Shown: positions 1 through 9,802, numbered from the stretch's first letter. The stretch is 64,000 nucleotides of DNA from Acetatifactor sp. (GCA_024695935.1 JAILHH010000023.1:1-64000), one strand, 5' to 3'. The notes: generated by a model not told the origin, from the letters alone. Numbers and translations: made by a program.

Positions 1-1452
1 TAAAGCACGTTGACGTATTCTGGCAAAATCTCTGGTAACACAAATAGTAAGCGAGGTTTTCTTAAGCAAGGCAAGCTCATGTGCCGCATCTACTGGATTA
101 GCATTCTGTCTGCCGATAGCCTGCTCTACCCAGGCACTACAGTCTATAAAATCTGCTCTTAGTGAAACGGGCAAGAATACATCATTGTCAACGATCTTGC
201 GTCCGCCAAGGCCTGTAAGCCCATCGGACAGTTCATCCGATACTATAACGTCCCATTCCGGATGCTGCTGAAGCGCATCATTCCACAGGGATATACCAGT
301 CTCCTCGCCTGTGTATATAACTTGACCATTTCCATAAAGGCCGATCAAAACAGCGTAGCCTTTCTCAATGTATATTCTTTCACACACCCTAAAGAGACCT
401 TCAGGCTCTGAAAAATCGTGGTTCATCTTTTCCGGATCCCAGGCCCTTTGTGCTTCGTCAAAAACAAGAACTCCCTGCTGCGGAACTTGATCGCTGTAAA
501 AATAGTCCCTTTTAAAGATATACATATCACCAATGGCATTTTCACCGGCATGATCATTTCCTACAACAGAATTGATCTGATATTGCAGTACCTCAACTAA
601 CGGGCCATTTCCAGAGAGATATTTGGCATTTGCAGCACCATCTGTATTCTGTTCGAATACTACACTCTGTCCTACAGCCGTTTTACCTGCACCAGGAACA
701 CCGTTAATTAGAATAAGAATCCTCTTATGATTAGCACGAGCATCATCTATATAGCTGTTTACTTTTCTTAAGCATCTCTCATTAACATCCGAAATATATG
801 GAATTCGTCCCTGGCCATACATAACGCTGATGGCCTGAAGCATATCGGGCATTTCTGTATACGAAGAATCAAGCCATTGATCAACAAAGCTGCAGGGCGT
901 CTCCCCGACAAGTTCTTCATGGACAGCCGCAGAGATATTATCCTTTGTCAGAACATCTATCCCACGCAGATTACCCGCTACGGCATTCGAATGCGTGCAG
1001 ACAAGATAACTCTTTACAGCCATATTCCGATCACGAGTTTCTTTATGATGGTTCTGCAGCCATTCTTTATATCTAATAGCCTGGGCAACGTCATCCCGAT
1101 TACTATTTATCTGTGGAGCTTCCTTACGTTTAAATTCAAGAGAGATAACTTTGCTATTCGTGAGTAAAAAAACATCTGGCCGTTCACGACAAGTTCCCGG
1201 AATACAATATTCAAAGACAAATTCGTACTCCTGGTCTTCCGAAGCAAGAGAGACCAAATTAACCTTTATAAATTGAAAGCAGTCACGCCATGATATTATC
1301 TGACTTTCACCAACAGCCTCTCCCTGGTGGCCGGCATTGTCCTCGGTCATTACCAAATTTACAAAAGTCTTCAATTCATCCACCCATGCTTCAAGCTCTG
1401 CAGGGGTGCTGTTAATTATATCCCGAATTTTAAGTTTCTTAGCAAACGACAT
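1..1452 (-). CDS. DUF2075 P-loop ATPase with nuclease-like N-terminus (partial)
   Basis: The frame is open from the ATG at 1452 to the left window edge (484 codons), so the C-terminus is missing. The N-terminal ~110 residues contain RPDV (91-94) followed by EFK (106-108), the spacing of a PD-(D/E)xK nuclease core. A Walker A GVPGAGKT is at 251-258 and a Walker B-like VLVFDEAQ at 328-335. This order fits DUF2075 (Schlafen-like) helicase/ATPase proteins. The ribosome site GGAATAGGAA precedes the ATG. It starts 9 bp after the GIY-YIG gene ends, so it is the last gene seen in the hsd transcript. A role in defence or DNA processing is inferred from context; the substrate is unknown. Confidence 0.8.
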   Translation of the reverse strand, partial: MSFAKKLKIRDIINSTPAELEAWVDELKTFVNLVMTEDNAGHQGEAVGESQIISWRDCFQFIKVNLVSLASEDQEYEFVFEYCIPGTCRERPDVFLLTNSKVISLEFKRKEAPQINSNRDDVAQAIRYKEWLQNHHKETRDRNMAVKSYLVCTHSNAVAGNLRGIDVLTKDNISAAVHEELVGETPCSFVDQWLDSSYTEMPDMLQAISVMYGQGRIPYISDVNERCLRKVNSYIDDARANHKRILILINGVPGAGKTAVGQSVVFEQNTDGAANAKYLSGNGPLVEVLQYQINSVVGNDHAGENAIGDMYIFKRDYFYSDQVPQQGVLVFDEAQRAWDPEKMNHDFSEPEGLFRVCERIYIEKGYAVLIGLYGNGQVIYTGEETGISLWNDALQQHPEWDVIVSDELSDGLTGLGGRKIVDNDVFLPVSLRADFIDCSAWVEQAIGRQNANPVDAAHELALLKKTSLTICVTRDFARIRQRAL

Positions 1453-1461
1453 ATATTATTC

Positions 1462-2355
1462 CTATTCCCCAAGCAATTCTTTCAGAGTCTTTCCTTCCAC
1501 ATTCTTCAACTCTACTTTACCATTCACTGAAGACAAGGTTACAAACTGTGCTATTGCTGATGGACTACCAAACGGAATATCCTCTATCACTACGCCTTTG
1601 CCATCGATATGTTTCTTGAACTCTTCTCTCTGATTCCTGCTTGTCTGGTGACAACTATCCGCAGCTACCGTGGCTACTTTGCTGCCCTTAAGAAGAATAT
1701 ATTCTCCATCTTTATAAGCGCATGTGATATCACAACCACGTCCAGGCTCGTTCCCTTCTTTTCTCATATAAAGACGAGTCCAACCATCAAATTCATCTTT
1801 CAAGTTAAGCTCTGTATTCTCAGTTTCAAAATCACCGGCTCCGAATAAGTCATACCCAAGCACCTTAAGTACCGTACTTGTATAATCGATCAGATCATCC
1901 ATAGTGATTTCTACTTCATCTGAATATGTTCCCGTATTTGGATCCGCTGCATTCTTCGTTTCAAAGGCGCCAGCATTTATAGTTCTATTGCAAAACTGAT
2001 TCTCTAAGTAATTCAGTTCTGTTGCCCCGATAGCATTCTTCGATGAAATGAGAATAAACGCATCGCTCCAGTAACTCTCTTTTTCCTTTCGGTGTTCGAT
2101 CACTCTACCAAGAACTCCGTTTCCGTTTTTTCGAGTATTAGCCTGGCCAATATAAACTACAGGCTTATTCTTTTCTTTTCCAAACAGGAAATAAATCCCA
2201 CATTGTTTAAGCTCAGGCTCATTAGTGTAATTTCCTATATCATCACGCTTTATTTTATAAATAATACCGTCATGAGCTTTATTAACACACTTTAGGGCCC
2301 CATCAGCTGTCCCATTTAGCAATGTGATATTTATGAATGATTTACCTGTAGCCAT
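1462..2355 (-). CDS. GIY-YIG nuclease domain protein with DUF4357
   Basis: This 297-residue protein has a GIY-YIG core: GIY at 53-55, YIG at 68-70, an Arg in GRVIEH (~84) and the expected catalytic Glu in ELNYLENQF (~118). The last ~90 residues match the DUF4357 pattern (lysine- and glycine-rich, ending in KTLKELLGE). GIY-YIG/DUF4357 proteins are often found next to restriction-modification genes. It lies 28 bp after hsdR and 9 bp before the DUF2075 gene, which suggests one transcript. Fold and probable DNA endonuclease activity come from motifs; the exact job, whether accessory to the type I enzyme or a separate defence unit with the DUF2075 ATPase, is inference. Confidence 0.85.
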   Translation of the reverse strand: MATGKSFINITLLNGTADGALKCVNKAHDGIIYKIKRDDIGNYTNEPELKQCGIYFLFGKEKNKPVVYIGQANTRKNGNGVLGRVIEHRKEKESYWSDAFILISSKNAIGATELNYLENQFCNRTINAGAFETKNAADPNTGTYSDEVEITMDDLIDYTSTVLKVLGYDLFGAGDFETENTELNLKDEFDGWTRLYMRKEGNEPGRGCDITCAYKDGEYILLKGSKVATVAADSCHQTSRNQREEFKKHIDGKGVVIEDIPFGSPSAIAQFVTLSSVNGKVELKNVEGKTLKELLGE

Positions 2356-2383
2356 TATTATTCTCCCATCGTTATTGTTTCGG

Positions 2384-5221
2384 TTATAATCTCTTTTCTA
2401 TCTCCTCTAAGACTGTATTGATAGCCACACTATTAAACAGGTCACCAAAATACAATTCTTCTCTCAGCAGGTCACTACGTTCAAATTTTCCATTCTGAGA
2501 TATAAAATTCAGTAATTCCTTAATGTAAGCAATCTGTCTCTCATTATATGACCTGTTTGTATCCAACTCGACAAAGCTGTCCATTGCTGCTTTACTTATT
2601 CCTACTGTTTTTCTTATGAACACAGGGATGTCTGCATCACATGTGAACAGTGCATTATAATCATCCTGGTCTTTTGCCAAGCCTTCAACTTCATGCTTAA
2701 ATGCGCTTATTGCATCATCTGAGGTCTTTTCAAAATGAGTTACTTGATATACAAGAGCATCATTTGGATGATTTGTGATGTAAAATTCCACTTTCTCGCT
2801 AAATAGTTTGAAGTCATCAACTGTTACGGTAAAATCAACAGGCTCATCTTCTGCGTCATTTGTCTTATCGATCCGGTCATCAAAATCAGATATTATCGGA
2901 TCAATTATTATCTTTTCTATATAACGCATCAGTTCACGCAAATCAATTCGGATGTCATCCATATGTGTAACTGTTGTATCTGTCAAGAATTCATCAGTCA
3001 CAACATATTCCAGCGTTTCTCTATGAGCCTCCACGTCAGAAATATGCATTTTATTATTCAATAGATAGGAAGCAATTGCATATATAGATTTAGCTGTAGT
3101 CGTGAATGTATTATTTTTATGGAACTTTGTTGCCGCAAACTTATAACAAAGTAAGTCAAAAAAGCGGGCGGATTCCAAGTCTATAAGCCCACTTATATTG
3201 GGAGCAATATGTTTTTTTATTTCAATAAAGCTCTGCTGCGATAACGATTCCCAGCTTTCCGTTATAGAATACTTTTCCACGTGCTTAAGATTCTTCTGTA
3301 CTCCTACGTAATTAGGATTCAATGATTGGACCTCAAAGAGCAAAGAATTTAGGAGTTTTTTCTGATATTCTTTTTCCTCGGGGTTAAGTTGCCCCTGATT
3401 AGTCTGCATCGCCTTTAACAGAGCAACCTTCTCCATAAATATTTTCTGATTCAAAGAAAGGACAGCATCAGATTTATCTTCTCTTCCATCCGGATTTTCT
3501 CTAAAAAACGGAAATACATTACAGACGTCAAAAATCAAGAATCCTTGCTTTGATCGATAATGCTGACGATTCTTATCGTTAGTCAACCTTTCAAAATACG
3601 GCTTTGAAGGCGATACTACATTTGCGTCATCACACAACCTCGTTCCACGTCCAATCATCTGCCAGAACTTTGTCTTAGACATTATTCTCTTAAAGAATAC
3701 AAGGTTAACTACTTCAGGAATATCAACACCTGTATCCATCATATCAACGGATACAACAATTCTGATGCCTTGCTTGTACTTGAATTCCTTCTGCAAAACA
3801 TCATTGTATTTAATCTTGTTATCTATTACCACACAATAATCCACGCCGTTTGCACCATGCGGATTACAAAGCTCCGGGTACATTTTTCTGAATTCATCTT
3901 GAATCATAATGGCGTGATTATGATCTCTAGCAAAAATAATGGTTTTACCCAGCACATCTCCGCCATCAACCTTGATTCCTTCTTCCATTACATCACGAAG
4001 GACTTCTCGGATGGTATCAATATTTGTAATATATGAATAGAACTGCTTTCCTTCAATTTTTTCCGGAATTGTTCCATCATCTTCCGTGAACAACTCTTCG
4101 TATTGCTCTTTATCCTCTTCGGAAAGGTCCTCATAAGTCAAACCATTCTTCAAAATATCCGGAGTTCTATCCAATGCTCGAAAATAGGTAAGAAATCCAT
4201 CTTTAACGGCTTTTACCAAATCATACTCATAGTTCGGCTCTTCATTATCCAGATCAAACACCTTGTATGTAGATTTGTGAATATCATTTCGAGGTGTGGC
4301 TGTTAAACCAATCATAAGGGCATCGAAATAATCAAAGATTTCAGCATATTTATTGAATAAACTTCTATGTGCTTCATCTACGATAATTAGATCAAAATGT
4401 CCTATTCCGTAAGGACATGTCGATGTATCTTTTATCATTGAAAGCATAGACTGATACGTTGAAAAAATAATTCTCGCTTCCTTAGAACCAGCAATTTTAC
4501 CCTCTATGATTGTAGCCATTGGTATAGTAGGCAAGAATTTTTCAAAGGTTTCTTCTTTAGCCTGTGTTACCAAGTTCTTGCGATCTGCTAAAAATAAAAT
4601 TCTTTTGGCGAAGTTGTTTCTAATAAATATGTCTGAAATAGCGCAAGATACTCTTGTCTTACCAGTTCCTGTCGCAAGAACAATAAGCGAGCGTGAATGC
4701 TTATTTCCAAGGTGTTTTAACACCTCTCTAATTGCATCCTTCTGATAATAGCGGTTGCAGATATTTGTATTCGGCTCAGAATCCACAATTGGCTTATTTC
4801 TTCTCTGTATCAAGTACTCAAGCTCATCTTTTTTATGGAAACCGAATACTACACGTGAAGGATAAACACCATCAATAATGCGAATAGAATACCCATTCGT
4901 ATAATATATTACTGGCCTTACTCCATATTGTCTTTCAAGACAATCCGCATAGAGGCACGCCTGAACCCTACCTTGTTCTTCATTTATTACAGATTTCTTC
5001 GCTTCTATAACTGCAAGTGGCTTGCCATCGTCTCCGAAAAGAGTATAATCAACAAAGCCATTTCCTGACGAATTACCTATAATTGGCATCCCAGTAACCG
5101 GGGTTTCTATACAAGCCTTGTTCTTTTCTATAACATTTTTATCAGTTAATACATCCCATCCAGACTGTGTTAACTTTGGATCAATCAGTTGTTCCCTGGT
5201 TTCCTTTTCAGTACGCGCCAC
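2384..5221 (-). CDS. hsdR: Type I restriction enzyme R subunit (endonuclease/translocase)
   Basis: This 945-residue motor and cleavage subunit of a type I restriction enzyme translocates DNA with ATP and cuts it far from the recognition site. The N-terminal nuclease shows FVDY (D58) and EAK (73-75), the PD-(D/E)xK pattern. SF2 helicase motifs follow: ATGTGKT at 183-189, DEAH at 282-285, TATP at 307-310 and IGRGTR further on. The C-terminal third is the helical region that docks on HsdM/HsdS. Length is usual for the EcoEI/EcoKI-like group. It starts 13 bp after hsdS and appears intact, with no frameshift. Confidence 0.97.
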   Translation of the reverse strand: MARTEKETREQLIDPKLTQSGWDVLTDKNVIEKNKACIETPVTGMPIIGNSSGNGFVDYTLFGDDGKPLAVIEAKKSVINEEQGRVQACLYADCLERQYGVRPVIYYTNGYSIRIIDGVYPSRVVFGFHKKDELEYLIQRRNKPIVDSEPNTNICNRYYQKDAIREVLKHLGNKHSRSLIVLATGTGKTRVSCAISDIFIRNNFAKRILFLADRKNLVTQAKEETFEKFLPTIPMATIIEGKIAGSKEARIIFSTYQSMLSMIKDTSTCPYGIGHFDLIIVDEAHRSLFNKYAEIFDYFDALMIGLTATPRNDIHKSTYKVFDLDNEEPNYEYDLVKAVKDGFLTYFRALDRTPDILKNGLTYEDLSEEDKEQYEELFTEDDGTIPEKIEGKQFYSYITNIDTIREVLRDVMEEGIKVDGGDVLGKTIIFARDHNHAIMIQDEFRKMYPELCNPHGANGVDYCVVIDNKIKYNDVLQKEFKYKQGIRIVVSVDMMDTGVDIPEVVNLVFFKRIMSKTKFWQMIGRGTRLCDDANVVSPSKPYFERLTNDKNRQHYRSKQGFLIFDVCNVFPFFRENPDGREDKSDAVLSLNQKIFMEKVALLKAMQTNQGQLNPEEKEYQKKLLNSLLFEVQSLNPNYVGVQKNLKHVEKYSITESWESLSQQSFIEIKKHIAPNISGLIDLESARFFDLLCYKFAATKFHKNNTFTTTAKSIYAIASYLLNNKMHISDVEAHRETLEYVVTDEFLTDTTVTHMDDIRIDLRELMRYIEKIIIDPIISDFDDRIDKTNDAEDEPVDFTVTVDDFKLFSEKVEFYITNHPNDALVYQVTHFEKTSDDAISAFKHEVEGLAKDQDDYNALFTCDADIPVFIRKTVGISKAAMDSFVELDTNRSYNERQIAYIKELLNFISQNGKFERSDLLREELYFGDLFNSVAINTVLEEIEKRL

Positions 5222-5234
5222 CTAAATCACCCCT

Positions 5235-6377
5235 TTAAATAACAAATACCTCGTCCATCTTCTTTTCAAACAATTCAGAATATTTATCATACATATTCCT
5301 TGTCTGATTTTTCATGTTGCCTACTCGTTCTATAAGATTTATGAATTGTTCCTGTTTTTCTTTAGATGGAATAGCTATTGGCATCGATACAAGCTGTTTA
5401 ACGCCAAAATTTGGCTGTGCTCCCCCGACTTTCTTTTTTTCAATAAACGCTTTTCCTAGCGGAGAATTAATATAATGACATACAAACGTAGGAGTCAGTC
5501 CCGCATCAGGCTTCAATCGAAGGATCAGTGTTGTGAACGTTTGGCATCCTTCGTATTCCTTTGGAACAAGACACGCCATTCCCACGTTTGCTCCTGTACG
5601 TGTTATGAGAATATCATCTTCTTGTAATCTCTTGTTTTCATACTTGGCAGCAAATTCTGGCGTTATATGTATCAAATCATCATCATCCAGATAATTCACC
5701 CGTATATTCTGATTTCTTAGCAAAACAACGCCGGATTCCGAATACGCGTGCGTAGCTGAATTAGCAATTCCAACCGTTGCGTCTTCAGCTATATCACGTA
5801 TAGTCAAACCACCTCTTTTCAAATCATCTGCGAACAGTTCAATAAACCGAGTCGATACTAATTCTTCTAATAATTGCATTTGCTTCAAACATTTTTCGCT
5901 TGATTTACGAATTTTAGCTATCCGGCCTATTATTTCCTTTTGAATATCAAGCGTTGGTAGTTCAATATTTACAGCCTCAAGTTTTTTATATTTCAACGCC
6001 AATCGTGTACTACCATTTGACTTTCCACTTATCTGCCTTTGAAAAGAATTAGACTTAAAAAACAGTTCCAGATACTCTGGCATTATTTCATCCGACACTA
6101 TTTCAAAGACCGGATACGCCGGGCTCACGATCCCAATTTCTTTATCAATCAATCGATTAATATAAAACTTCCCTGTGTCACTCATTGAACGATAAGTAAA
6201 CTGACCATGTTTTATAATCTTATACCCAGTGTTATCTTGGCTGGCTATTTGTTTATTGAAGTATTCCTCTTGGCTAACAATCCCTCGTTGTGAAGATGTT
6301 AATACTTCGTACTGATTGTTACACGTCGTCTTGTCGGATATCTCTCGAATAAGTGTACCAATTTTAACGTTATTCAT
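5235..6377 (-). CDS. hsdS: Type I restriction-modification specificity subunit
   Basis: This 380-residue protein determines the DNA sequence recognised by the HsdM and HsdR subunits. It has the two-part architecture of HsdS: a first target-recognition domain (~1-142), a conserved helical spacer (~143-182, LDIQKEIIGRI onward), a second recognition domain (~190-335) and a closing helical spacer (~336-378). Each recognition half ends in the usual ELPTLDIQ- or AIPSKEKQ-type junction. It starts 5 bp after hsdM. Length is slightly short but both halves are present. The bipartite recognition sequence cannot be predicted by eye. Confidence 0.95.
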   Translation of the reverse strand: MNNVKIGTLIREISDKTTCNNQYEVLTSSQRGIVSQEEYFNKQIASQDNTGYKIIKHGQFTYRSMSDTGKFYINRLIDKEIGIVSPAYPVFEIVSDEIMPEYLELFFKSNSFQRQISGKSNGSTRLALKYKKLEAVNIELPTLDIQKEIIGRIAKIRKSSEKCLKQMQLLEELVSTRFIELFADDLKRGGLTIRDIAEDATVGIANSATHAYSESGVVLLRNQNIRVNYLDDDDLIHITPEFAAKYENKRLQEDDILITRTGANVGMACLVPKEYEGCQTFTTLILRLKPDAGLTPTFVCHYINSPLGKAFIEKKKVGGAQPNFGVKQLVSMPIAIPSKEKQEQFINLIERVGNMKNQTRNMYDKYSELFEKKMDEVFVI

Positions 6378-6382
6378 ATGAG

Positions 6383-7936
6383 TTAGTCTCCCAGCAATTC
6401 ATCTAGGTTATCCGCTTCAGTCATTAATTCCCGTGCCAATTCTTTTATCTCATGTGCAATTACTGAAGATTTTCGGTATTTTACCTCTTCCCTTTGTATC
6501 TCTTTATAGGCTTTTAGAGTCAAATCATATCCCTTTTCCCGTATCTCGGAAACCGGCACCATAAAAGACTGATCTTTCCTGATTCTATTTTTTTCTACCT
6601 CAAGATTATTGAATCTTTCGATTATGTCAGGAATATCCGATCCCTCTATAGGCGTTCGCTTAGCATCAAGTGTGTAACCATCATTTTGCATATCATAGAA
6701 CCAGACATAATCCGTACCGCCATTGTTCGTTTTCTGAAAAATCAAGAACGACGTCTTTACGCCGGCACCCTTAGAAGCTGATCCTTTCTTAGTTGGTGCA
6801 CTGAACAATCCATATGGCATTGATACAATTCCGATAAGCCTTTGTTTATCTATTAATTCCTTCCTGAGATTTAAATGTGCATTATCCCCGCCAAACAGAA
6901 CACCATCCGGGACAATCGACATTCCGCGACCACCCACTTTCATTAATGAGAGCATCAGTGCAACAAATAACAATTCTGTTTTCTTAGTTTTTGTTATAGC
7001 CAAGATTTTTCCATTAGTAGCAGATTCAACCAGACTGCCCGAAAAAGGCGGATTCTGTAAAACCAGATCGAATTCGTTTAAATAGTCCTTCGCATTTTCA
7101 TGTTCCAAAAGGGAATCAATCGTAATATGCGGATCCTTGATATTATGAAGGATACAGTTCATGTACCCAATTCGAGACATATTAGTGTCATTATCACACC
7201 CATAAAACATTTCATTGTTAAACAGTCTCTTATTTTCTACGTTCATTAATTCGTCAGCTTGATGCGTTTGTATATATTTAGCTGCTTCCACAATAAATCC
7301 AGCTGTACCCATTGCAGGATCAATTATCTTTTCTCCTAATCTAGGCTTCATCATATCAACAGCCATATCAATAATATGCCTTGGAGTTCTAAACTGCCCA
7401 GAAACTCCACTGCCACAAATATACTCGTATACGTCTCCCATAAGATCTGTATTGGTAAAGTTCAATTCTTCATCCGATAGCTTATCAACTACAGAAGTGA
7501 GCAGCCTTTCTTTATCATCAAATCCAAAGGTGTATTTTTTCGCATATTCACCAAACTTACCGATAGCCTTGTTATGTGGATCCTTTATGAAAGGAATAAC
7601 ATAATTCTTAATTCGATCCGCCAAATCACTGCTGTTTAGATTCTTAAAGTTCTTCCACCTTAATTCTTCGTAAGGGATCCTGAATCTTACCTGTTCTTGT
7701 CCATTTATTATTTCCTTGTAGACATACTCTCCCTTTTTAAATGTAAGCTCATTTTCCTTCGGCTCTATCCCTAATATAGCTGCCTGAGCTTCAACCGCAT
7801 TTTGTTTGTCGTCAAGCATTTTAATAAACATAAGAGTAGTTAACTGATTAACTATTTCTGATGTTTGGGCCATGTTTTCATTATAGAAATCCTGCCAAAT
7901 ACTATTTATTTTGTTTTTCAGACTTCCTGTTATCAT
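6383..7936 (-). CDS. hsdM: Type I restriction-modification DNA N6-adenine methyltransferase
   Basis: This 517-residue modification subunit transfers a methyl group from S-adenosylmethionine to adenine in the site chosen by HsdS. An HsdM N-terminal helical domain (~1-150) is followed by the methyltransferase fold, with the SAM motif DPAMGTAGF at 206-214 and the catalytic NPPF at 295-298. The TPRHIIDMAV motif before motif I is typical of the family. A GGAGG ribosome site precedes the ATG. It is the first large gene of the hsd operon, 66 bp after the small HTH gene. Confidence 0.97.
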   Translation of the reverse strand: MITGSLKNKINSIWQDFYNENMAQTSEIVNQLTTLMFIKMLDDKQNAVEAQAAILGIEPKENELTFKKGEYVYKEIINGQEQVRFRIPYEELRWKNFKNLNSSDLADRIKNYVIPFIKDPHNKAIGKFGEYAKKYTFGFDDKERLLTSVVDKLSDEELNFTNTDLMGDVYEYICGSGVSGQFRTPRHIIDMAVDMMKPRLGEKIIDPAMGTAGFIVEAAKYIQTHQADELMNVENKRLFNNEMFYGCDNDTNMSRIGYMNCILHNIKDPHITIDSLLEHENAKDYLNEFDLVLQNPPFSGSLVESATNGKILAITKTKKTELLFVALMLSLMKVGGRGMSIVPDGVLFGGDNAHLNLRKELIDKQRLIGIVSMPYGLFSAPTKKGSASKGAGVKTSFLIFQKTNNGGTDYVWFYDMQNDGYTLDAKRTPIEGSDIPDIIERFNNLEVEKNRIRKDQSFMVPVSEIREKGYDLTLKAYKEIQREEVKYRKSSVIAHEIKELARELMTEADNLDELLGD

Positions 7937-8002
7937 TTTTTCCTCCGAGGTTTTATGCTCTATAATCCCAATCGTAATACTATATCATGGCCCGTCCAAA
8001 AA

Positions 8003-8188
8003 TCAGGACTTTATGTATTTGCCACTTTTAATTCTTTTATCAACAGGCTTCTCAGCGTCCTTCGGAATAGCCCAGGCATGACCGAACTTGACCACACCAG
8101 GCACCATACCCTCGTTACATATGGTCTGGACTCGACGAACCGATAGATTCCATGCTTTTGCTGCTTCTTGAATTGTCATGTATTCCAT
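8003..8188 (-). CDS. Small helix-turn-helix DNA-binding protein at head of hsd operon
   Basis: This 61-residue protein consists of one winged-HTH or excisionase-like domain: MTIQEAAKAWNLSVRRVQTIC is the HTH and the WAIPKDAEKP strand/turn follows. A GGGGAAG ribosome site precedes the ATG, and a near-consensus promoter lies just upstream. Such small proteins precede hsdM in many Clostridia restriction loci; a regulatory role, for example holding back hsdR until DNA is methylated, is plausible but inferred. It has no signal peptide or membrane segment. Confidence 0.8.
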   Translation of the reverse strand: MEYMTIQEAAKAWNLSVRRVQTICNEGMVPGVVKFGHAWAIPKDAEKPVDKRIKSGKYIKS

Positions 8189-8229
8189 AGCACTTCCCCT
8201 ATGAAAACCTATTAATAGTCACATCATAC

Positions 8230-8258
8230 ATTATAAGCGCAGAAACGCCGAAAGTCAA
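8230..8258 (-). promoter_or_regulatory. Promoter of the hsd operon
   Basis: The minus strand reads TTGACT, 17 bp, TATAAT (-35 at 8253-8258, -10 at 8230-8235). It lies about 40 bp upstream of the HTH gene start and no terminator separates it from that gene. Confidence 0.85.
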
Positions 8259-8372
8259 TTAAAACCAGGTGCCAAATACCCCTCCTGATACCTCACCGTG
8301 TCTTACGCGCAGAGGTTGAAATTCGGTCGTCGTTTTACCGAACTTATACATATCGGCAAAACTTTTTGAGGC
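8259..8372. other. Non-coding stretch upstream of the hsd promoter
   Basis: No ORF, repeat or hairpin of note is visible between the hsd promoter and the terminator that follows the MFS transcript. Confidence 0.5.
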
Positions 8373-8401
8373 AAAAAAATTCGAGGTTTTTCAACCTCGA
8401 A
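8373..8401 (-). terminator. Intrinsic terminator after the MFS / small-ORF transcript
   Basis: A perfect 9-bp stem (TTCGAGGTT with AACCTCGAA) around a 4-base loop is followed on the minus strand by seven T residues. Confidence 0.9.
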
Positions 8402-8417
8402 ATGTAAATATAGCCCT

Positions 8418-8507
8418 CTAAGCCGCATAAAATCGGGCTTTCAACAGATTAACTTCAGAAGCATCAACACCGTCTATACTCTCAACCACATAATAAAAAG
8501 TTTCCAT
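8418..8507 (-). CDS. 29-residue small ORF between MFS gene and terminator
   Basis: The ORF begins with ATG at 8507 and ends TAG at 8418. A GGGG ribosome-site-like element lies 7-10 bp upstream. The peptide begins METFYYVVESIDG and is acidic with no membrane segment. It is followed after 16 bp by a strong terminator and starts 59 bp after the MFS stop, so it would be on the MFS transcript. The opening YYVVESIDG recalls the start of small Clostridia proteins of about 60 residues, so it could be a truncated remnant rather than a functional peptide. No function is assigned. Confidence 0.4.
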   Translation of the reverse strand: METFYYVVESIDGVDASEVNLLKARFYAA

Positions 8508-8566
8508 CTTTTTTCCCCGACCTTTCAAATCATTCTGATATAAGCCGCAAGCAGCTTAACTTAAAT

Positions 8567-9733
8567 CTATTTAACCTTTGCCACTCTCAAAAGTCTCTCA
8601 TGACAGATTATCATAAGAGCCAATATCATCACTATGGCCACAGGGTACAGATTCATGGAAATATTCTGCCCGGCCAGTCCAAAAAGGGGTGGCATGAGCA
8701 TTGTTCCGATATATGCAGATGCCATCTGCACTCCCACGATAGCCTGGGATTTATCAGCGCCAAAATAGGCCGGAGTGGAATGAATGATGCAAGGATAAAT
8801 AGGTGCGCATCCGAGTCCCACCATAACGATTCCTGCATATGCGAACACGATGGAAAAAGGTATTATCATAGTCACAACACCCGCAAGTATCATGGTCTGA
8901 CCTGTTCTGATCAATGTCTTGTCATCAAATTTTATCGTTGCAAAGCCGTTTATCGCCCTTCCGGCAGTGATCCCGATAAAGAAAAGTGAAGCAAGGGAAG
9001 CTGCCGTCACGGCATCGATCCCTTTTGCAATGTGCAAATAGCTGGCAGCCCATAGAGCCGTCGTACTTTCAAGTGCACAATAGCAGAAAAACATCACCAG
9101 CACTTCCGGTACTCCGGTGATCTTTACCACCTCATTTATCTTCATGGGACGGGCATCTTTTTTTTCACCGTTTTCCGTAACCACCTGTGCTCTGCCCTTC
9201 CAGATGGGAAGGCTTATGATCAGGATGACAGTGAGCACCAGCTGTATCATTCCCACATATCTGTAACCGTTACTCCAGCTGCTCCTTGTAATGGCATACC
9301 CCATAATATAAGGGCCTGTTGCCGCTCCGATACCCCACATACAATGAAGCCAGCTCATATGTCTGCTTGCATAATGGATGGCCACATAGTTATTCAAAGC
9401 GGCATCCACCCCGCCGGCTCCGAGTCCGTAGGGGATTGCCCACAGTATCAACATAAAAAACTTTGGACTTATGGAAAAACCAAACAATGCCAAGCAGGTC
9501 ATGGCCACTGAAACGGCAGTAACTTTTCCCGCTCCGAATTTAAATGTAAGCCTGTCGCTGAAAAGCGCGGATACTATGGTGCCGAAAGCAATGACCATAT
9601 TTACGATTCCCGCATATGACACGGGGACCGCCATCTGAGTATACAGTGACGGCCATGCGGCTCCCAACAGTCCGTCCGGCAGACCAAGACTTATAAATGA
9701 CATATATATGATAGCTAATAGCAGATTGAACAT
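8567..9733 (-). CDS. Major facilitator superfamily transporter
   Basis: This 388-residue integral membrane protein has about 12 hydrophobic helices. The conserved opening SLGLPDGLLGAAWPSL and the SDRL loop after helix 2 fit MFS proteins of the sugar/FucP-like or YfkF-like type. The start is set at the ATG at 9733 because GGAGG lies 6 bp upstream; the longer frame upstream lacks a ribosome site. It stands alone between its own terminator region and that of metY. Substrate is not predictable; hexose or small-molecule transport are both possible. Confidence 0.85.
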   Translation of the reverse strand: MFNLLLAIIYMSFISLGLPDGLLGAAWPSLYTQMAVPVSYAGIVNMVIAFGTIVSALFSDRLTFKFGAGKVTAVSVAMTCLALFGFSISPKFFMLILWAIPYGLGAGGVDAALNNYVAIHYASRHMSWLHCMWGIGAATGPYIMGYAITRSSWSNGYRYVGMIQLVLTVILIISLPIWKGRAQVVTENGEKKDARPMKINEVVKITGVPEVLVMFFCYCALESTTALWAASYLHIAKGIDAVTAASLASLFFIGITAGRAINGFATIKFDDKTLIRTGQTMILAGVVTMIIPFSIVFAYAGIVMVGLGCAPIYPCIIHSTPAYFGADKSQAIVGVQMASAYIGTMLMPPLFGLAGQNISMNLYPVAIVMILALMIICHERLLRVAKVK

Positions 9734-9802
9734 ATTTGCCTCCGAAAAATCATTATTTATGATCTCAACTCCATTAAAAAACATTTTATCATACATATGC
9801 AT

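Noticed and set aside
8600..8989. Plus-strand His/Ser/Cys-rich ORF opposite the MFS gene
   Set aside because: Antisense shadow with no start signal; the MFS frame fully explains the sequence.
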